Part shown: piece after piece, positions 43,239 through 53,471 of the stretch
Layout of the letters: every line of letters starts with the position of its first letter
Position numbering within the stretch: position 1 is the stretch's first letter
Assembly (NCBI GenBank): GCA_030374805.1
Contig: JARGSG010000017.1
Location: 806,001-870,000 of the forward strand
Source: Gracilaria gracilis
Lineage: Eukaryota; Rhodophyta; Florideophyceae; Gracilariales; Gracilariaceae
Length of the DNA stretch: 64,000 nt
Direction: 5' to 3'
Made by a program: the position numbers and the translations under genes
The notes under the pieces: model-generated
Told to the model about the DNA's origin: nothing
What the model saw: the letters and a program-made list of their open reading frames with translations, nothing else
Databases searched by the model: none

Positions 43239-45062
43239 TAAGTTGGCTGTTCTACGATGGTACTTGTAATGTGGAGTGTGGGAGAAGGAGTTGAGGTAAT
43301 GCGTTCGTCGGTAAATATGTCGGTTCCATGAAATAGCTATACCAGCTCCTCATGGACAAATGCAGTAGCTCATCTTGTACAGCGGTAAACGAGATTGGAC
43401 CTGTTGAGCGGTTGAGCTTGCGTTTTGAATAAGAGAGACTACGTAGACTCTATCGACCCCCCTTCGTCTCACAGTCGTCATGTTTGACGCCCTACTCTTT
43501 CGCTGACAGAATTCTAAACTTTTCGTCAACCATTGTTGGGTACGGTACTGGCTCGGGTGGAGCCATTGTAGTTGAAAGCACTCCAAGTACATTCTCTGGG
43601 TACTTTTCACTTGCTTTGACAACCGGAACTAATACAAAGTATAGTTCATCACTGGAAGGTAGGAAGGTGTATGAGCGAATATCCTAGAAAGAAGTGGAAC
43701 TTTGTCCCTGCACTATCAGTACAAATGCTTGCAGGATTTAGCCGTTTAACAAAGGACGTATGTATTGCTTATTCAAGAGCAATCAGTGGCATTGAAAGCC
43801 AGAAGACCTTGTCAGAAGACCGGCTGTGGATCCATCCATGTCAAATTGACAAGGATTGGCCATGATTAGGTTTCTACCTTGGTAGCAAGGGTGGCTGGTT
43901 TGGAAATATTTGTTCCCCCGATACTACCGTATCTCACATTGGCTATCCGTTTTGTGGCGCATGCGGCATCATTCATCATCCGAGTGATCGCTTACTCAAC
44001 CTGGTCGGGATTCAGCTTGGTCCCTCTTCTAAGTTCTGCTCGCCCCAGCAAATGTGCCGCTTGGAGATTCGGTTTTGCGGATTTCGTCCCATGGGGCGCA
44101 TTCACCCGTGCGCCCAATGTAATCGAAACATGATGGTATCATTCGTGCTGCGTCGCCATGCGTTATTCTGAGTTACAGAACGTTGGATTGGACGGTATGC
44201 ACCACAGCTCCTCTTCGGTCGCCACCAACATACGAGAGATTTGGCCGTAGATCGTCACTCCTCACTCCTCTAGGGGCTGAATGTCCCATTGGCGCGATAG
44301 CCTGTAGATGAAACCGTGAATGAAGAGGTAGATTTTTCATTCGGATCGATTTGCGAAGCAAGCGGCTTGTTGCTCTCTCTGTTTGGCGTGAGATGCTCAT
44401 AGTGCGAGCGTTGGGTGAATACAAGCTATGACAGAAGAGCGGCGAAAGAGCATCATAGCTTAAACGTAGGACATGGAGACGTGGTAATCATAGTCGAGGA
44501 AGTTAAGGGATAGCGTTAATCGCACACACTGGTGCAGAAAGAGCGTACCCCTGGTAGCCTGAGACTGAATAAATTCCTCTCTATCGCAGCTGCTGATCAC
44601 GTCACCTTCGTCGCCATTGCGCCACACGCTGCGCCGCGCCACTCAGCACAGTACACCCGGCAATCCGTCGCCCCCTGAAAAACTGACTGTGCATGTGGAG
44701 CAGCTGCGGCGCCAGCGCATCGAACAGATGCGTCCTACTCGGCCTTCGTCATAGGCCGCAAGGTGCAACCCCGCGCTGCCAGCTCGGAACCCGACAGTCA
44801 GCATCGTCCGAGAACGACTGTTTCCCACCCCACAGAAAGGCTAAACGGCGCTTGGCCGTTGCGTTAGCCTATTGCTTAACAGATTTCCGCTTGCGCTGTC
44901 GTTGCGAGAGCCTGTGCTAAGCGCCCAACGCATTCAAAGGAGAAGGGGCTGGAAGCCTATTAAAAGCTCCAGCGATACGTCCAACCGCCTACTATCCCCC
45001 CGTTACAGCTAAATCCTTGCACTTGCCGTCTTCAAACAAATAACGTACAATTGCTGGCCTCA
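43239..45062. other. Intergenic region
   Basis: 1.8 kb with no firmly supported gene; a Cys-rich open frame inside it is listed separately. Confidence 0.5.
43866..44171 (+). other. Cys-rich open frame without ATG start
   Basis: A 101-codon open frame with eight cysteines, including two CxxC pairs (FCGACGIIHH and HPCAQCNRNM) and CSPQQMC between them. The spacing would suit a zinc-binding module. There is no early ATG, so it would have to be an exon or a remnant. An overlapping frame (43879-44133) is hydrophobic and starts with GTG; I trust neither strongly. Confidence 0.2.
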
Positions 45063-45755
45063 ATGGAACGCGTGCCGCACCGAAAGTATGACGCGATAGT
45101 GATCCCAGGTGGAGGATTGGAGCCTCGCACGGCTCTACCTCAGCCATGGGTACGAGCACGTCTTGACGCAGCTTTGGAATTGCGTCAACACACAAAGTTT
45201 TTCATCGTACTTTCCCGAGGCACTACGCACAAACCACCGCCTCACGACGTTGGCGGCTACTGCATCGATGAAGCCGCAGCTAGTGCAAAGTACTTGCTGG
45301 ACAATGGAGTTCGGGATGCCGAAAGAATTTTGATGGACAGGTGGTCATTTGATACCATTGGCAACGTTTACTTCGCACGCGCCATGCTCTGTGAGCCGAT
45401 GAAGCTCAAGCGGATATGCGTCGTTACGAGCATGTTTCACATGCCTCGAACACGTGCCATTTTTGAATGGGTTTTCGGCTTGGATGCCCACCACACGGAG
45501 ATTGATTATGTGCTGACGGAAGACAAAGGCATGTCTGCCGCGCAGAGCGCAGCTCGATGTGAAAAAGAGCAACGAAGTTTGAAGAAACTAATGGAGGCGA
45601 CGATACCAAACGTGCAAACCATGACCGACCTTGCACATTTTGTGTTTGTAGCGCATGGCGCGTACAACTCTCAGGCTGTGCAAGAGCTCGTTCCCAGTCC
45701 CACACCTAATAGAGACGAAGAAAGCAACGGCTCCGAACTGCTGAGCACTTACTGA
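45063..45755 (+). CDS. DUF218 / YdcF-like protein
   Basis: 230 aa from the ATG at 45063; an in-frame TTG four codons upstream was not used. The N-terminus DAIVIPGGGL, the central SFDTIGNVYFARAML and VVTSMFHMPRTRAIFEWVFG are the three conserved blocks of the DUF218 fold (YdcF, SanA, ElyC). In bacteria these proteins act around the cell envelope or bind nucleotides. In algae and plants single-domain soluble copies are common and of unknown role. No signal peptide or TM segment is visible, so it is probably cytosolic. Single exon, stop TGA. Confidence 0.85.
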   Translation: MERVPHRKYDAIVIPGGGLEPRTALPQPWVRARLDAALELRQHTKFFIVLSRGTTHKPPPHDVGGYCIDEAAASAKYLLDNGVRDAERILMDRWSFDTIGNVYFARAMLCEPMKLKRICVVTSMFHMPRTRAIFEWVFGLDAHHTEIDYVLTEDKGMSAAQSAARCEKEQRSLKKLMEATIPNVQTMTDLAHFVFVAHGAYNSQAVQELVPSPTPNRDEESNGSELLSTY

Positions 45756-46269
45756 GGGACGCATAATATAGAAACAAATGGTAAAGTTAAGCGGACCCGC
45801 GCACTTCGCAGCACCATTGTGCTGCACGTCGTGAGAACCGTTTGGCAGAGTCACCTACTGTATATACATGCCGCCATAAACGTCGATTCCAAAGTTTGGA
45901 ATCCAAACGGAACGAAATCGATGTTGTTCGACGGGCACAGGGTTTTCAGACTTCCCTCTCATATCTAGCTAGCTAGAGAGCTGGTCGTTTTGAGTGCAGG
46001 ATGCGGCGTTCTAATTTCGACAATTGTGTTCAGGCATGGCAAGCAGCTTTTCTGTCATTGCTACGTCGATCATCGGATGATCCTGGTCATTCTCACCATG
46101 ACTGTCTTCATCCACTCACTAACGGATCCGGCTGGCACACAACGTGTGGTTTTGACGTATTACCTTATCGCGCTCACCCATATCATGATCTCTACACCAT
46201 CAACCGCGTATAAAGCGCCATCGCTGACCGCTCTGTTCGCAACTTCATGCTTCCGTCTTCGTGAACAAT

Positions 46270-47226
46270 ATGGTTCTTCAGATTCTTTGCATCTTCTTCT
46301 TTATCGTCGCTCCGTGTGCGGCCCGATCTAACCGCTGCCCACCCGGTACATTTGTCGCAGTCGAGAACAATAGTCGCGCATGCACACCTTGCCCGTCGCA
46401 AACGTTTTCTGACCGCTTCGATTCGCCATCATGTCGACGATGTAGCCAGAACTCCATTCCGGATGAAGCGCAAACCACCTGTTTTTGCAACCCTGGCTTC
46501 CTCTTCAATCTAACTACGCTGGCCTGTTCACCGTGTCCGTCGGGAACGTATCGTGATGGGCTTAACTTTGCGTTCGAAACGTCTTGCAGGACTTGCTCCG
46601 CCAATTCCGTTCCTAATCGGGAGCGTACGACTTGTCTTTGCAACCCTGGTTTCTTTTTCAACCCTTCGACGCTGGCCTGCTCTCGTTGTCCTGACGGAAC
46701 TTTCCGAGAGGGATTAAACACGGAGTTCCAGACGTCTTGCACACCATGTACTGCTGATTCCGTCCCGGACGAAACACGGTCGACATGTTTCTGCAACCCT
46801 GGGTTTTTCTTCGCCGGTCGCGCAAGGGGATGTCTACCATGTCCCCCCGGTACAAGACGCGCAGGTATCAACTCTGGATTTGCTCGATCATGCACTCCTT
46901 GCGGCGGGTTTGAATTTCAACCGGAATCCGGAAGCACATCATGTATCCCGTGCGGGGAGAACGGCCGTTCCAACCCGGATCGTCTCGGTTGTTTCTTCTG
47001 TGAGCCTGGAGAAACGGTTATTGCGACTGGCGTTTGTGGCATTTGTCCTCCGGGCACGACCTCGAATACCTCAAACTTTCAGCTAGAGCTCAGTTTGTTG
47101 CGGGGTCCTGTCTGTAAGCCTTGTCAGCCCGGTTTGTTTAAGCCAGAACCGGGACAACAGATTTGTGAAGTGTGCCCTGATGGGTTTACTTCAGAACGCG
47201 GAGGCACATCCTGTTTTCCGGCATAG
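46270..47226 (+). CDS. Secreted cysteine-repeat protein (ephrin-receptor-like/GCC2-GCC3 type)
   Basis: 318 aa from ATG at 46270 (an in-frame GTG lies three codons upstream). A clear signal peptide, MVLQILCIFFFIVAPCAARS, is followed entirely by Cys-rich modules. About three tandem units of 51 residues share CFCNPGFxF...ACSxCPxGTxRxGLN and a CxxC-xxNSVP spacer, then more divergent units with CxPCxPGxF. This is the disulfide-knotted repeat of TNFR/ephrin-receptor-like domains. There is no membrane anchor, so it should be released into the wall or medium. Binding partner unknown. Confidence 0.8.
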   Translation: MVLQILCIFFFIVAPCAARSNRCPPGTFVAVENNSRACTPCPSQTFSDRFDSPSCRRCSQNSIPDEAQTTCFCNPGFLFNLTTLACSPCPSGTYRDGLNFAFETSCRTCSANSVPNRERTTCLCNPGFFFNPSTLACSRCPDGTFREGLNTEFQTSCTPCTADSVPDETRSTCFCNPGFFFAGRARGCLPCPPGTRRAGINSGFARSCTPCGGFEFQPESGSTSCIPCGENGRSNPDRLGCFFCEPGETVIATGVCGICPPGTTSNTSNFQLELSLLRGPVCKPCQPGLFKPEPGQQICEVCPDGFTSERGGTSCFPA

Positions 47227-48295
47227 AAGGCTGGTTTGGTCACTCCGGGCGTGTCAGTCGGATAGTTGCCTGTCGGAGTTCTCTTCAAGTTAGGTGGATT
47301 TTGTTCTATAACAGCTTTTCACTGTGCATTCAAAGAGTCAAAAGATTAGTACTGTAACAGTAATGGGGATTGACTGTTCCTTTCTCTCTGTTCGAATCCC
47401 AGAAGTGCGCTCATCTCACTTAGATTGCATTCGGGGAGGGACAGTTTTTCAACAGACTAGGAAATAGAAAAAAGCCCAAAGGAAGGAAGTATGAAACAAG
47501 TGCTTTCTCCGATTGGCACTGGTATATAAGCTTTTTCTTCCAACATCAGGAAGTGGGGACATTCGTGAAACACAGGTAACAAATACTTTCCAGCTACAAA
47601 GCAACGAAGCGATCTTTATTGTTTGATAACGACCATGGGGTTAGTAATTACTCTCTCTCCCTCCCGCTCTCTCTTTATGAGCACACTACGGGTGGCTTAG
47701 TTGCAACTTCCATGGATAGTTTGGTAGTTTGGTCAAACGTAGGTCGGGCGTATTCAGAAAGGCTCACTGAGTCAACGTAGAACGTTTCTACAGAAAAAAA
47801 GAGTTCTTTCACAAGGAAAGCCAGCCCTATTTCAGCCCATTTTCGTAAAAACACCACCACCAACAAACCCCCTGACGCTCACGAAGGGGAGGGCGTAGTT
47901 GTATAGTTCTCCTGCTAGTTCGCAATAAGTCGTAGCGTACAAAACTGAAGGACAAGAAGATTCAAATTGTGGCAGCCCACTGAAATGCCATGTGAACAGG
48001 CCGAAACTCACCTTACCTCGCAGCAGAGCACATCGTGATCTGACTATGGTTTGAACTTGACAAAATGAATGCAAATGTGGTGAACTGGACGCATAGGACG
48101 CATAGGTTTCAACAAAACGCGGGGTGAAGGCTCAGCTGGCCCTTCCTTTGACTTCCAGTATCAAAGACTGTGGCAACACCGTTGCTCACAATAACTCCCG
48201 TCGAAAAGACAGGGGGCCCGGTTACCGAACGGGAATCTAAATCGGCCCGGGGCCGACCTCTGTACCCGGTAGTAGGTGGAATTAATACTCGCTAT
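47227..48295. other. Intergenic, nothing supported
   Basis: TATATAAG at about 47521 and a CT-rich run at 47650-47677 are present, but no ORF of note follows them. Confidence 0.4.
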
Positions 48296-48481
48296 TCAGC
48301 CAGTAGACTTTTTCGCAACCATGGAATCTTCGGCAGTCTTGGCGTACCATTTGATGCTACCAAGTGGTAGCTTTGTACCGTTGGTAACCACAGTAAAGTT
48401 ACCATGAGATTTCCACTCTGGCACAGGGTTGCTCTTCTCGGGGGAACTTTCTCCACAACGACAGACGTCATGTCCAGACAT
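48296..48481 (-). CDS. Hypothetical 61-aa protein
   Basis: ATG (context AAAATGTC) to TGA, soluble, with N-terminal MSGHDVCRCGE and a basic C-terminus. Composition and codon pattern look coding (GNFTVVTNGTKLPLGSIKWY). No family recognised. It could also be the first or last exon of a longer gene. Confidence 0.35.
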   Translation of the reverse strand: MSGHDVCRCGESSPEKSNPVPEWKSHGNFTVVTNGTKLPLGSIKWYAKTAEDSMVAKKSTG

Positions 48482-48699
48482 TTTGTCTATCCCCGCATGA
48501 CGCTGGGAAAGTCAGTGCATGTTCTTCCCATACAGTCTGCGAAACTGAAAAGGATCCACATCTTTAACCATAGATTGTAGCGTACTGGGCTAGATGTAAG
48601 CCCAAACAACGTGCGTAGGCTACAGCTCGCACACGAGTGCTTCCATACATTGTGCAAAACCACAGTTTAAAGCACAGAATAACATCGTAGCGCTGCATA

Positions 48700-48745
48700 G
48701 ATAACACGAAAGTCTGATAGAGCCACGCAATATTATAAAGACCAA
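48700..48745 (+). repeat. Tc1-like left terminal inverted repeat
   Basis: Aligns to the complement of the right end through ACGAAAxTCT, CCACG and TTATAAAGACC, with several mismatches. Confidence 0.55.
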
Positions 48746-48769
48746 AACAATTCTTTATACTTTACGAGC

Positions 48770-49770
48770 TTAATAGGTAGTCGATGAGCCCTTAGACTCT
48801 ATAACCGAAACAAGACAACGTGGCATAGAGTGGTAAAGCGTTCGGATGTAGTTTAGAGTTATTACAGACCACGCAGCAACCACAGCTTCCGCCAAACTTT
48901 CCAAAGATTCATACTGCCTTCCCTCGCGATACACTTCCCTCGCCATGTGTTCCCAGACGTTTTCAATTATGTTGAGGTCTGGGGACTTTGCAGGCCAATC
49001 TAAAACATCAAATTCCTTCTCCTCCAACCAACTTTTTGTGTAATTCGACCGGTGAATAGAGGCATTGTCGTGTTGTAAAGTCCAACGTTCCCCAATATTT
49101 CTGCCGCAAAAGGTAGTAGCGAACGCTCCAGAGTCTCACAATACTTCTCGGAGTTCTGTGTGCCATGAATTCTATCTAACTCGGAAAGTCCGTGGTAGGA
49201 AATAGCTCCCCAGATCATCAACGATTTCCCTCCCTGCTGCCTCTTCGAGAAAATCTCTGGCGTGGTGCGCAGATCGTGCCAGTAGCACGCCAGACCATCC
49301 GGGCCGTCGAGGTTGAACTTCTTTTCGTCGGAAAACACAACTCGTTTCCATTTTATAGCGCCGAAGTCAAGCTTTGACTTCGCCCATTCAAGGCGGAAAA
49401 CTTTGTGACTTTTGTTGAGCTATGGACCCTTCGGCATCTTCTGGTATTTGAGATAGGGCACGCTGTTTAACACCTGTTGTACGCGGCGGACGGAGACGGG
49501 CAAATCGTATTGTCGTTGGAGGTCAGAGGCACTGCACCTGGTCCTTGTGGCCTGTCGGATAATAAGCCTTGATGCTTTTGCGGTGAGCTTCTGGTTGCGG
49601 GGTTTGAATTGGCGTTGTTGGGATGGATGCGGACGGCTCAAAAACTTTTGTATACAGCTACGGCTGCGTGTTTGACCTCTTCCGCGATGTGTCGTTGAGA
49701 CATTCCATGGGAATGGTGAGCAAGAATCTCCGCTTTCTCGGCGTCGGTGAGTTAGGGACCTCTCGGCATT
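48770..49770 (-). pseudogene. Tc1-like transposase
   Basis: It starts MPRGP then LTDAEKAEILAHHSHGMSQR, a helix-turn-helix typical of Tc1 DNA-binding domains. The DDE core follows: FSDEKKFNLDGPDG, LMIWGAISYHG, LQHDNASIHRS and DWPAKSPDLNIIENVWEHM, with DD34E-like spacing. Breaks seen: stop codons after residue 5 and after KMPKGP (near 49420), and frame changes near 49655 and near 49090. Family length (about 335 aa) is otherwise kept, so it died without large deletions. Confidence 0.8.
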
Positions 49771-49889
49771 GTTAGCGGCGATGGGAGGAGAGAAAATGGA
49801 CGCAATGCACGAAGAGAAGCTCTGCTTTTGCATGTACTACGTTTGAATTGTAGCGCGCTTTTCGTTTACGTTTTATGGTTTAAACAATG

Positions 49890-49940
49890 TTAAGGTCTTT
49901 ATAAAGCTTCGTGGTCTTATAGAAATTTCGTTGCTTACTG
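49890..49940 (-). repeat. Tc1-like right terminal inverted repeat
   Basis: Read inward on the minus strand: CAGTAAGCAACGAAATTTC, then GACCACG and TTTATAAAGACC. The CAGT start next to TA is classic for Tc1. Confidence 0.6.
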
Positions 49941-49942
49941 TA

Positions 49943-50835
49943 TCAATATCTGACGCGATACGCCTGCGTTTTGTGGTCTTGGTTAGGCTTGTTACGCTGT
50001 TTACAGTGTAGAATCAGCCAGTGGACTCTGGATACGTGAGGCCTTTTTTTCTACGAGCTATCAGCCTAATGCTTTCTGGATCCATTTGGATTTCGGGGAC
50101 TGTAGTAGTCCGTCAGTCAGAAATACGGGCCTGGCTAAAATGCTACCGTTGGTACCAGCAATACATAATTCAAAAGAAGTGCTTACCGTTCCTTTGGAAA
50201 CACGCATCTAGCTAGCTAGCTCTAGCGTCCGTTCATGCACCGGGATGGACTCAACTCTCTAGTAGAGGTCGCACAGGTGTTCCTTCTTCAATTCAGCGTT
50301 CAATGTGCAATTAACTGCCTGACGTTCTCCGTCAGAGGCAACTGCTTGTGACGGACTTTGTGCCCACTGTCTTCGAATTACCCGCTAGAGCGACCCGGTA
50401 TCCGTCAACACTTCCACACTAAGCGCCGCGTGCCACCTTCCTAGCGCATTCAAGCCTTGATTCAAGGGGCACGAAACCTCTCCGCTTTTCTACGAGAGTG
50501 ATTTGTCTTCTGCAAGCCGAAAGAGAGGGAACGCAAGTGGCGTCAAGTGTCTTGCACATAATTTGACATCAGGGGAAATTTTACGTCTCATAGGATTAAC
50601 CGTATAACCTGGAATTAGTCGCGGGAGCATCGAAACCAAACTACCCGGTTGTCGGACAACCGAATAGCAAGCGGCCTTAGGTATTGAACCCTGAACGAAG
50701 GAACGGGGTGTAGACAAAATCGATTGCGAACTGCAATTCTTCCATTCTCCAGTCGGACAGATTGGTTGCGCACGAAGGTTTTAGAGTAGATCATTGAAAC
50801 GTCAAAGGTTTCAACAGAACGTCTACAAATTCGAT
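49943..50835. other. Intergenic upstream of the FkbM gene
   Basis: No gene supported. Contains CTAGCTAGCTAGCTCTAG (about 50209-50226). Confidence 0.5.
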
Positions 50836-51933
50836 ATGGCTCACAAAAAGTTGTTACGGTCAAGACTTAATCGTGTTCTAGTCCTCATTGCTTCTGGACT
50901 TTGTTTCATTCCTCTGCTGAGCAATGTGCCCAGAATCCAGGCCGTTACAGCGACCGCGACTCGAGTTTCTTCTGGTATACCATCCTCCCTTGCCGATGAT
51001 CTGAAAGCCGAGTGGCTCCCATCCGAAGACGTGACCTTCGTACTCCAGCGCGATATGAATGCAACTTTCTTCTTCGTTGAGGATGATCCGAAACATGGTA
51101 TCGACCCAGTACGTTCGTTTCTATTGCGCGCCGAAACAAATATTCGGAGCCTCTTTCACCATTTGCTCTACCGGCCAGGATGCAAGATGCGCGAACAGCA
51201 AGAAAAGTGGGGGAATTCATGTGCACCAAACGATAGAAAGCGAAAGCAGGTGGTGATCGACGTTGGATGCAACCGCGGGTGGTACAGTCTCATGGCAGCT
51301 GCATATGGTCATCGTGTCTACGCATTTGATCCGCAACCTCATTGTCGCACTCTACTGTCCGCCTCGGTGCTTGTCAATGGCTTCCATGACCTCGTAACAT
51401 TCACGCATGCGTTTGTGACTGACAAGACTGGCGAAACAATGCAAGTGCGACGGCGTACGGGATGCATGGGAGGATTTCCAAACAATAATCATGCGGGGTA
51501 TGCTGATACATTTAGAAAGCCTCTTGATCGACTACCCGGTGCAAATGACACGGTCACTGTTGGAGGAGTTGCGCTCGATGATGTGTTTGACGCTGCGAGA
51601 CATGATGTTTTGTTGCTGAAGATGGACGTCGAAGGGTTCGAAAGTCATGCATTGGCAAGCGGCAGGAGACTCCTTGAAAGGGGTGCAGTCCGGAACGTCG
51701 TGCTTGAATTCAACCTACCAATGATGTCGAGACAGCAAGAAAGTCTTGAGAGCATGAAAGATAAGTCAATGAAGCTTGTTCGGCAATTGATGAACGACTA
51801 TGGATACAAAGCAAAAGGATCGCATAAAGGAAGTTGGAAGACACAAACAGAGATGACGATAGACGAATGGGAAACACTGTTCTCAAAGGAAAGAAACATG
51901 TTTGTGACGATTGACGCGTGGTTTTACAAGTGA
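50836..51933 (+). CDS. FkbM-family SAM-dependent methyltransferase, membrane-anchored
   Basis: 365 aa from the ATG at 50836. In-frame TTG upstream ignored because the ATG directly precedes a basic stretch and a hydrophobic helix (VLVLIASGLCFIPLL), a type II signal anchor that would place the enzyme in the Golgi or ER lumen. The methyltransferase fold follows: motif I VVIDVGCNRGWYSLM (about 139), then YAFDPQPHCRTL, and the FkbM block LLLKMDVEGFESHAL (about 260). FkbM enzymes O-methylate sugars or polyketides. In a lumenal enzyme of an alga a polysaccharide or glycan is the likely acceptor, which is inference. It is convergent with the small gene downstream, with only 3 bp between stops. Confidence 0.85.
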   Translation: MAHKKLLRSRLNRVLVLIASGLCFIPLLSNVPRIQAVTATATRVSSGIPSSLADDLKAEWLPSEDVTFVLQRDMNATFFFVEDDPKHGIDPVRSFLLRAETNIRSLFHHLLYRPGCKMREQQEKWGNSCAPNDRKRKQVVIDVGCNRGWYSLMAAAYGHRVYAFDPQPHCRTLLSASVLVNGFHDLVTFTHAFVTDKTGETMQVRRRTGCMGGFPNNNHAGYADTFRKPLDRLPGANDTVTVGGVALDDVFDAARHDVLLLKMDVEGFESHALASGRRLLERGAVRNVVLEFNLPMMSRQQESLESMKDKSMKLVRQLMNDYGYKAKGSHKGSWKTQTEMTIDEWETLFSKERNMFVTIDAWFYK

Positions 51934-51936
51934 AAG

Positions 51937-52161
51937 CTACTTGTTCGGCTTGTTCCGTTTGAGAAACCTCTTGCTCCTCTGACTCTCGCGTCTGGCCTTG
52001 GCGCCTGCAGCAGGTGGTAACATGCTTTCCTCGCGAGCAACATCGCCGAGACTTTTCTGTAGTAGACCGACACCGACGAGAATTGCACCGGCAGCGCCGA
52101 CGAGTATCAAGTCGGCGGGTTGAACCGCTTGAAGGGGTACCGGTGGAAAGATGTGCGCCAT
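51937..52161 (-). CDS. Small single-TM basic protein
   Basis: 74 aa, ATG to stop, with one strong hydrophobic helix (DLILVGAAGAILVGVGLL, about 17-34) and a basic C-terminus (RRESQRSKRFLKRNKPNK). This shape is seen in small organelle-membrane subunits and ER proteins. I recognise no family. It is packed tail-to-tail against the FkbM gene, and the good coding character supports a real gene. Confidence 0.55.
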   Translation of the reverse strand: MAHIFPPVPLQAVQPADLILVGAAGAILVGVGLLQKSLGDVAREESMLPPAAGAKARRESQRSKRFLKRNKPNK

Positions 52162-52689
52162 TCTTAACTGCTGCTGAGCAGTGAGGGATGGACGTGAGAT
52201 TATGGTGAAGAGGACGTGAGAGGATGGTGATAAACCGGACTTGTGAGCTGGGAGCTAGCTAGATAAAGTTAGAGCTAGATACAGTACACGTAAAAAAAGG
52301 TTGAGGGTGAAATAGGGGCTAAAAGGTTAGCCTTTTAACCCTTGATCCTCTTAACCCTCTTAAATCTTTGTTAACTCTAAAAATGAATAATCCGTAGATA
52401 CCGTTGTAATCGAATCACGCTTCAAGCTTTTCTTTACTCGAATTCCGCTCTACTCGCCCAGCGCAGGTTTTCTAGGTACTGGTACAAAGCTCTCTTCTCA
52501 CAACGGAAAGAGCAGCGCCCCCAGGCTTTTCCACCGAGCGCATGCAGGCCTGCACAAGATCGGCGATCATAGCTTCACATAGTCTTCACGAGTTGGATAT
52601 CATTATCTGCTGACTTGTGCTCGTTGTTTTGGGTTTGCTACTTCTTTGTCAGCTGGAGCACGAGAACTGTCTCCCTCTTTTTGGTAAAC

Positions 52690-53471
52690 ATGGCTCCGAA
52701 GAAGTGGATCCCTCTGGAATCGAACCCCGAGATTCTGACTAAGTTTGGACATGCGCTTGGTCTATCGCCACTGCTGTCTTTTTGTGATGTCTGGAGTCTT
52801 GATCTCCTGGATATGGTTCCGTCACCGCAATACGCTGTTATTTTACTGTTTCCCTTAACTGACAAAATCGTGGGTGCAGAGGCAAAAGCTGCTTCAAGTT
52901 ATGAAACTGATTCTGCAAAGCAACCATACTTTTGCAAGCAAACAATCGGGAATGCTTGCGGAACAATCGCTGTACTTCACGCGGCACTCAACACCTCTAA
53001 CGATGCTTTCCCACTCCGCGAGAGTTCCTTTTTTGATAAGTTTTGGAAGAACACTAAAGAAATGAGCGCCACTCAGCGAGCTGAAAAACTGCAAGAAGAT
53101 GACTCACTGGACATGATCCATGAGGAGTTTGCACAGGTACGTTGTCCATAGAGATATCATTTAGTTTGGTTCCATGCAGACGGATTGATTACTAACACAA
53201 TCTTGAGCATCGGATCTTTTGGTTGAGATAGCAAGGCCAAACTTCAGCACCACGTGCCGATGAGAAAGTCGAAGTCCACTTCATTTGCTTCACAGAGCGT
53301 AACGGAGCTCTCTATGAATTGGATGGCCGAAAAGATTATCCCGTGAACCATGGACCCAGCACGCCGTCAACTGTACTGCAAGATGCAGCAAAAGTAATCA
53401 AGGAGAAATTCATGGCACTTGATCCCACTGAGAATCGTTTCACCATTCTGGCACTCTCACATAGTCAGTGA
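52690..53471 (+). CDS. UCHL3: Ubiquitin C-terminal hydrolase, UCHL3 type (2 exons)
   Basis: Exon 1 is 52690-53136 and exon 2 is 53232-53471, with a 95-bp GT-AG intron (CAG|GTACGT ... GATAG|CAA) in phase 0. The protein is 228 aa, near the usual 230. The peptidase C12 catalytic set is complete: Gln84 and Cys90 in QTIGNACGT, His165 in VHFICF, Asp180 in LYELDGRKDYP. It removes small adducts from ubiquitin C-termini, in cytosol and nucleus. The start was chosen at the ATG giving MAPKKWIPLESNPE, where the family begins; a longer frame to 52615 has a non-ATG start. Stop TGA after HSQ. Confidence 0.93.

Larger units (their letters stand above)
48700..49940 (-). mobile_element. Tc1/mariner-like DNA transposon, decayed
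   Basis: About 1.24 kb between TA dinucleotides (48698-48699 and 49941-49942), the size and target of Tc1 elements. The right end starts CAGTAAGCAACGAAATTTC when read inward, and the left end is a diverged match. Both share TTATAAAGACC about 40 bp in. It carries one transposase gene on the minus strand. Confidence 0.75.

Noticed and set aside
47391-47400. tRNA-like B box (TTCGAATCCC)
   Set aside because: No matching A box, acceptor stem or anticodon arm could be folded around it.
50794-50835. Longer FkbM start at a TTG
   Set aside because: The first ATG at 50836 gives a good signal anchor and is the normal eukaryotic start. The same reasoning moved the starts of the DUF218, Cys-repeat, UCHL3 and carbamoyltransferase genes.
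52312-52372. Telomere-like TTAACCCT words
   Set aside because: Only a few degenerate copies mixed with a short inverted repeat; no real array.
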